Source: Paracoccaceae bacterium
GTDB lineage: Bacteria; Pseudomonadota; Alphaproteobacteria; Rhodobacterales; Rhodobacteraceae
Assembly: GCA_022822495.1 (NCBI GenBank)
Contig: JAJEBQ010000018.1
Location: 1 to 64,000, forward strand
Length of the DNA stretch: 64,000 nucleotides
Direction: 5' to 3'
The translations under genes and the position numbers were made by a program. This document shows, in pieces, positions 60,007-64,000 of the stretch. The notes under the pieces are model-generated. The model had not been told where the DNA came from and made no database searches. It saw only the letters and a list, made by a program, of their open reading frames with translations. The stretch's first letter is position 1. Each line of letters starts with the position of its first letter.

Positions 60007-60567
60007 TCATTTGATCAAGTGTGTAGCGATCCTCCAATTGAGTTGTTGCTACAAGCACATTGGGGATGACGATGATCAATCGCTGCTGAGGAATGTGGGG
60101 ACTTCATGTTCATCAAGTGAATTGTACAAAACCGCGAGCATGGGAGTCTTTTGTATTGAAAGTTATTATCTGGATCAATACTGATTTTTCATGAATTTTC
60201 CACGTTATTACTGGTAATAGAAAACTGGTTGTTTCAAAAGCTGTAACCCTATCCCAAATTAATTCTTCTATGTACCTATAAAAAAAATTATAACAATTCT
60301 GTTATTTCCTACCATATTTTAAATTAGTTATATATTATACCGTTTTCCCCTTTAGGACTATCCTGACTTTGGAGGTTGGATCACGATTGCGAAAATAACC
60401 TCCGAGTCAGGACTATCCTGTCTGTCTATACATCCACCCCTTAAACCTCACGACTCAAGCACATGGTGAAACGTTATTTTGGAAATTGGGTCGTGCCGTT
60501 TTATGACACCAAACTGGATCGTGAAATAGAAAAGGGAGACACTTAAATTGGTTTCGGGGGTCAATTC
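60007..60567. other. Intergenic region with an extended palindrome
   Basis: No supported gene. It contains the 60353-60423 inverted repeat. It separates the restriction-modification segment from the ZnuC-like gene, and no permease gene is found here. Confidence 0.5.
60353..60423. repeat. Extended imperfect palindrome with AGGACTATCCTG arms
   Basis: AGGACTATCCTG occurs twice (about 60354 and 60411). Between them GACTTTGGAGGTT and AACCTCCGAGTC pair as an imperfect stem around a loop of roughly 20 bases. Since AGGA-CTA-TCCT is itself nearly palindromic, both arms can pair with each other. It lies about 145 bases past the end of the ZnuC-like gene and may be a transcript end, or an element end. 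Confidence 0.55.
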
Positions 60568-61284
60568 TTATGTAATGTCGTGCGTATGATCGTGCCTGTG
60601 GGGGTAATAGGCCAATTCCTTTTGTGGAAATCTGCCAAAAAGTTTGATAAAATTCTCATCTGCAAAAATTGATTTAGGTTTGCCCTGACAGCAGATATGC
60701 CCATTCAAACAGATCACACGGTTTGAAAATGATGAAACCACATGGAGTTCATGGCTTACCATGACAATGGCACAGTTGGTCCTTGTACGATAAGCGTTAA
60801 CCAAACGATAAAATCGCTCTTCCCCGTCTGAATCCATCCCCTGGATTGGTTCATCCATGACAAGTATGTTTGGCTCAGTCAAGAGGGCCCGTGTGTATAA
60901 TACACGTTGGGTTTGACCTCCTGACAACCCCAACATTGGTACATGCATCAAATGCGTTATACCCGTTTCCTCTGCAATTTCGTAGATTTTTTTCTTGGGA
61001 AATTTCTGACCCAAATTAAGAAAGCAATGAACATCAATTGGGATTGTATCATTGATATTCAGTTTTTGAGGAATATAGCCAATTCGCAAATCCTTAGCTC
61101 GGGTGATTTTCCCTTTTGAAGGGTTCAAGGCACCTAGCAATAATTTCAGGATTGTTGTTTTACCGGCACCGTTAGGACCAATTATGTTTAGAAAAACACC
61201 TGGCTCCACACCGAAAGAAATATCCTCCAAAACCTGCCTGCCAGGATGAGAGAAATACACACCTTCAAAGTTGACTAAAGTCAT
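60568..61284 (-). CDS. znuC: Zinc/manganese ABC transporter ATP-binding protein, ZnuC-like
   Basis: 238 residues. Walker A G36-PNGAGKTT44, signature LSGGQTQRV (about 119-127), Walker B NILVMDEPIQGMD, and the H-loop MVSHELHVV. The C-terminus is His-rich (HRHDHTHD), as in zinc-handling ATPases. The usual permease (ZnuB) gene is not next to it: the 560 bases downstream hold no gene. Either the transporter is split across the chromosome or the permease gene was lost when accessory DNA was inserted. Confidence 0.85.
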   Translation of the reverse strand: MTLVNFEGVYFSHPGRQVLEDISFGVEPGVFLNIIGPNGAGKTTILKLLLGALNPSKGKITRAKDLRIGYIPQKLNINDTIPIDVHCFLNLGQKFPKKKIYEIAEETGITHLMHVPMLGLSGGQTQRVLYTRALLTEPNILVMDEPIQGMDSDGEERFYRLVNAYRTRTNCAIVMVSHELHVVSSFSNRVICLNGHICCQGKPKSIFADENFIKLFGRFPQKELAYYPHRHDHTHDIT

Positions 61285-61368
61285 AATGGCTCAACATACA
61301 AAACGATTATAGCGTTCCTAACGCACCCGCCTGATTATGGAGTTAATCAGGTATTTAATTGTACAGGC

Positions 61369-62040
61369 TTAAAACGGGGGATGCAAAGCCAATGCCAGCG
61401 AAGCTTCAATATCACGGACAGAATTGGTTACAGCTCTTCCCAAAAGGTCCATATTCCTGATTTGTTTGATTCTACCCAGACACTTTCTATGTTCATTTTC
61501 AGATAAGATGTGCTTGAATATACCACTTGCCTCAACCAGGCTGATAATAACGATATCTCGAGGACCAGGTAATTTATCGCTAAACAAAAGATCCATTATC
61601 CTGAGTTTGACTTCCTGCTCTACTTTACCATCGATAACAGGGTATCTTCTTGTTCTGAACACCCATAAAAAACTATCATCAACCTTTTCTAGAATTTTCT
61701 TTTCAACCAGTCTGTTCAAAGCCAACTTTCTTATTTCATCGGCATTAAGAGCACATTTTTCGACCCAAAACTTGGCATTATGATCCTCTTTTGATTCTAC
61801 GATCGTAGCCAAGGTCGGATCCAGCATTTCATCACCTGTTGGAGTTTTGTCAATGACAATGAGTTTTTCTAAATCGGTATCTATCTTGTTCCTTAGGGCA
61901 AGTTCCATTAACACCGCTCCTGAAAGCACACATCGCATGGACAGTTCTGGGACATGGAGGACTTTACCATCTTCATCCTCCAGGATCATGAGCATTATTT
62001 CTTCTGGAAACGTTAACATTGAAACCCTATCGTTTTTCAA
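61369..62040 (-). CDS. GPP34 (GOLPH3-like) phosphoprotein-domain protein
   Basis: 223 residues of the GPP34 family, named for eukaryotic Golgi PI4P-binding proteins and also found in bacteria with unknown role. Features are the N-terminal MLTFPEEIMLMILEDEDG, the GAVLMELALRNKID helix, LVEKKILEKVDDSFLWVF, and the C-terminal GRAVTNSVRDIEASLALAL. It would be a peripheral membrane or soluble protein. 84 bases upstream of the ZnuC-like gene on the same strand. Confidence 0.85.
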   Translation of the reverse strand: MKNDRVSMLTFPEEIMLMILEDEDGKVLHVPELSMRCVLSGAVLMELALRNKIDTDLEKLIVIDKTPTGDEMLDPTLATIVESKEDHNAKFWVEKCALNADEIRKLALNRLVEKKILEKVDDSFLWVFRTRRYPVIDGKVEQEVKLRIMDLLFSDKLPGPRDIVIISLVEASGIFKHILSENEHRKCLGRIKQIRNMDLLGRAVTNSVRDIEASLALALHPPF

Positions 62041-62288
62041 ATTGATTTTTTGATACCTAGAAGTGCTATTGTAATGTTATAAAAGTGAGTTTCAACTTTT
62101 AGAAATATTTTTTGCCACTCTATCGCCTGTATTGCACTTGAATTTACCAGAAATTATTGCCTAATTTATTGGGAATGTGGATAATACTTTAGTGTGGTTG
62201 AACCTCATTGATAGTCGTGTGTAGTTTTTGGTCAATATGAAGGTGATTTGAAATTTCCTGCCCTACCTTAACAACTTCGGGTCTAATA

Positions 62289-63311
62289 ATGGATCCTACA
62301 GTGGACACCATGCCCTTGATTGATCCGTTTTTAAGGAAAATAACCTATCTAAGGGTTTCGGTTACGGACAGATGTGATTTCCGTTGTGTGTATTGTATGT
62401 CGGAGCATATGATGTTTCTTCCAAAAAAGGATTTACTTTCTCTTGAAGAACTTGACCGGATATGCACCCTGTTTATCCAACTAGGTGTCAGAAAGATTAG
62501 GCTAACCGGGGGGGAGCCTCTGGTGCGTCGAGGTATCCTTGATTTCATAGGGGGATTGTCCAGACATCTGGGAAGTAATGCCCTGGATGAATTGACCATC
62601 ACAACGAATGGGTCTCAATTAGCTAAAAAGTCCAAAGATCTTTACGACGCTGGAATCCGCAGGATTAATGTTTCACTGGATACACTTGACGCTGATAAGT
62701 TCAGACAAATTACCAGGTGGGGAAGATTCGATCAGGTTATAGAAGGCATCAAGCTGGCGAAACAAACAGGCCTTAAAATTAAAATAAATACTGTTGCCTT
62801 GAAGGGCTTTAACGAGGATGAATTGTTTCACCTAACCGAATGGTGTCATGAGGAAGGATTTGATTTAACCTTCATTGAGGTTATGCCCATGGGGGACATT
62901 GGTAATGAAAACAGGCTTGGTCAATATTGGTCACTAGATGATCTAAGGAGCAGATTGGAGACCAGATATACCTTGAGTGATTTGGCTGAACGAACAGGCG
63001 GCCCTGCCAGATATGTAAAGGTTGCAGAAACCGGCCAGAAAATTGGGTTCATAACTCCATTAAGCCATAACTTTTGTGAAAGTTGCAACCGGGTAAGACT
63101 TACCTGTACCGGTGAACTCTATATGTGCTTGGGTCAGGAAGATAATGCCGACCTAAAATCCTTGATGAGAAAATACCCGGACGATAACTCCAAGGTCATT
63201 GAAGGCATCAGGGAAGCTATAACTCGAAAGCCCAAGGGACATGATTTTGATTATTCTCGCCAGAAAATTGATGGACAGGTGGCCAGATTCATGAGCCATA
63301 CAGGTGGTTAA
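62289..63311 (+). CDS. moaA: GTP 3',8-cyclase (molybdenum cofactor biosynthesis protein A)
   Basis: Radical SAM enzyme that starts molybdopterin synthesis from GTP. The SAM [4Fe-4S] motif is C29-D-F-R-C33-V-Y-C36 and the C-terminal cluster binds through [27 protein letters not shown] is the SAM-contact motif. The family's C-terminal Gly-Gly tail is present as SHTGG. 340 residues from ATG 62289; ATG 62310 is an alternative that still keeps all motifs. moaC is not in the window. msrB follows after 17 bases. Confidence 0.95.
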   Translation: MDPTVDTMPLIDPFLRKITYLRVSVTDRCDFRCVYCMSEHMMFLPKKDLLSLEELDRICTLFIQLGVRKIRLTGGEPLVRRGILDFIGGLSRHLGSNALDELTITTNGSQLAKKSKDLYDAGIRRINVSLDTLDADKFRQITRWGRFDQVIEGIKLAKQTGLKIKINTVALKGFNEDELFHLTEWCHEEGFDLTFIEVMPMGDIGNENRLGQYWSLDDLRSRLETRYTLSDLAERTGGPARYVKVAETGQKIGFITPLSHNFCESCNRVRLTCTGELYMCLGQEDNADLKSLMRKYPDDNSKVIEGIREAITRKPKGHDFDYSRQKIDGQVARFMSHTGG

Positions 63312-63328
63312 GGTAAAGGAGGGACAAG

Positions 63329-63727
63329 GTGCCTGATAAAATAACCAAGACAGACGCCGAGTGGCGAAACCAGTTATCGGACATTGCCTTCAGAGTAACT
63401 CGAAAAGGAGGAACTGAAAGACCTTTCACTCATGATAATTTCCCCAAAAAGAAAGGGGTATTTACATGTATCTGTTGTGATACCGAACTTTTCGATTCCG
63501 ACCACAAATTTGATTCCGGTACCGGTTGGCCTTCATTTTATCAACCCAAGAGTACTGAAAACATAGGTGAGAAAGACGATTTTTCCCTATTTCGTAGGCG
63601 TACTGAAGTCATATGTAATGGTTGTAATGCCCATCTGGGCCATGTGTTCCCGGATGGCCCTCAGCCCACGGGACTGCGTTATTGTATAAACGGCGCAGCT
63701 CTTAGGTTCAATTCCTCGGAAGATTAA
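63329..63727 (+). CDS. msrB: Peptide-methionine (R)-S-oxide reductase
   Basis: Reduces methionine-R-sulfoxide in proteins. The zinc site is C47/C50 and C96/C99 and the catalytic cysteine is C119 in [20 protein letters not shown] and HLGHVFPDG are classic. 132 residues. The GTG start at 63329 follows AAAGGAGGGACAAG, a very strong ribosome-binding site. It ends tail-to-tail with the BamE-like gene, the two stops sharing TTAA. Confidence 0.95.
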   Translation: MPDKITKTDAEWRNQLSDIAFRVTRKGGTERPFTHDNFPKKKGVFTCICCDTELFDSDHKFDSGTGWPSFYQPKSTENIGEKDDFSLFRRRTEVICNGCNAHLGHVFPDGPQPTGLRYCINGAALRFNSSED

Positions 63728-64000
63728 TTTTCAAATTGTCTTTCGGCTGGTGCGATGAGTGCACCTGAACCGAAATTACCAAAACTTCGCAGAATTTGCT
63801 GAATGACTGTCAAACGACCTGCATAGGTTTTGGTAACTCTTTGAGTGAATTTCACTGTTCGACCATTTTCCAAACCGAGTGTCTCAACGTTGGCCAAGGC
63901 CCCATCGTCTTCAAAAGTCAGAACAACCACATTTCTTTCAGTCGTCTGAGGTTTTGCCATTCCACGTGTAAACTGCTTGGACTCCATGTAAATCCAGGTT
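63724..64000 (-). CDS. bamE: BamE/SmpA-like outer-membrane assembly lipoprotein, C-terminal part
   Basis: Only the 3' part is in the window; the frame stays open through [10 protein letters not shown] to base 64000. The visible part has the beta-strand pattern [24 protein letters not shown], then [10 protein letters not shown] and a final FGNFGSGAL region, as in alphaproteobacterial BamE. The N-terminal lipoprotein signal lies outside. BamE is a small component of the BAM complex that inserts beta-barrel proteins. Assignment rests on the C-terminal half alone. Confidence 0.75.
   Translation of the reverse strand, partial: TWIYMESKQFTRGMAKPQTTERNVVVLTFEDDGALANVETLGLENGRTVKFTQRVTKTYAGRLTVIQQILRSFGNFGSGALIAPAERQFEN

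Noticed and set aside
1-64000. tRNA or rRNA genes.
   Set aside because: I looked for T-loop consensus and cloverleaf-compatible stretches in the intergenic spaces and found none by eye. A covariance search would be needed to exclude them fully.

Overview
The window looks like a moderately AT-rich alphaproteobacterial chromosome. The strongest evidence is a complete complex I operon in the order nuoABCDEFGHIJKLMN followed by birA, coaX and an RNase J gene (33 to 17 kb, read on the minus strand), a layout typical of Alphaproteobacteria. A tatABC operon, a serS-surE-pcm-LysM/M23 block and polyhydroxybutyrate genes (phaA, phaB) fit the same group. I saw no rRNA, tRNA or CRISPR array.

Layout. 0-5 kb (+): serS, surE, pcm, a NlpD-like lipoprotein and an SDR. 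5-11 kb (-): a small membrane protein, a gene relic, a DUF815 ATPase, tatC-tatB-tatA, an FbpC/PotA-type ABC ATPase and an atypical SDR. 11.4-13.1 kb (+): a DEAD-box helicase. 13.1-16.7 kb: a 3.6 kb accessory insertion flanked by a direct repeat of the rnj 3' end, carrying an AbiEi-like/nucleotidyltransferase pair whose second gene is broken. 16.7-34.3 kb (-): rnj, coaX, birA and nuoN to nuoA. 34.7-36.4 kb (-): an AAA ATPase-ankyrin gene interrupted by two in-frame amber codons. 36.6-38.7 kb: an RsbU/RsbW/STAS partner-switching module. 38.8-44 kb: acyl-CoA metabolism (enoyl-CoA hydratase, BKACE, phaA-phaB, isovaleryl-CoA dehydrogenase). 44-46.7 kb (-): a small unknown membrane protein, a DegT-type aminotransferase and a phosphoglycolate phosphatase-like HAD protein. 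46.8-50.7 kb (-): a 1285-codon reverse transcriptase-nitrilase protein resembling class 1 defence-associated RTs (DRT1, UG1/UG5-like). 50.7-53.6 kb: gene-poor sequence with a strong hairpin, a 20-bp repeat and a Sel1-repeat protein. 53.7-56.9 kb (+): glmU-glmS. 57-60 kb: a transposase relic, a two-gene restriction-modification system and a frameshifted ORF. 60.5-64 kb: an orphan ZnuC-like ATPase, a GPP34 protein, moaA, msrB and the end of a BamE-like lipoprotein gene.

How it fits together. The core is respiration (complex I), envelope and protein export (Tat, NlpD-like, BamE, amino-sugar precursors from GlmS/GlmU), RNA turnover and cofactor synthesis. Three short accessory segments (13-17 kb, 44-53 kb, 57-60 kb) hold probable anti-phage or addiction functions mixed with decayed genes. 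The points most worth checking are the RT-nitrilase protein with its apparently intact E-K-C triad, the island flanked by rnj-end repeats, the double-amber ATPase-ankyrin gene, and a nuoD that can only be full length if it starts at CTG.
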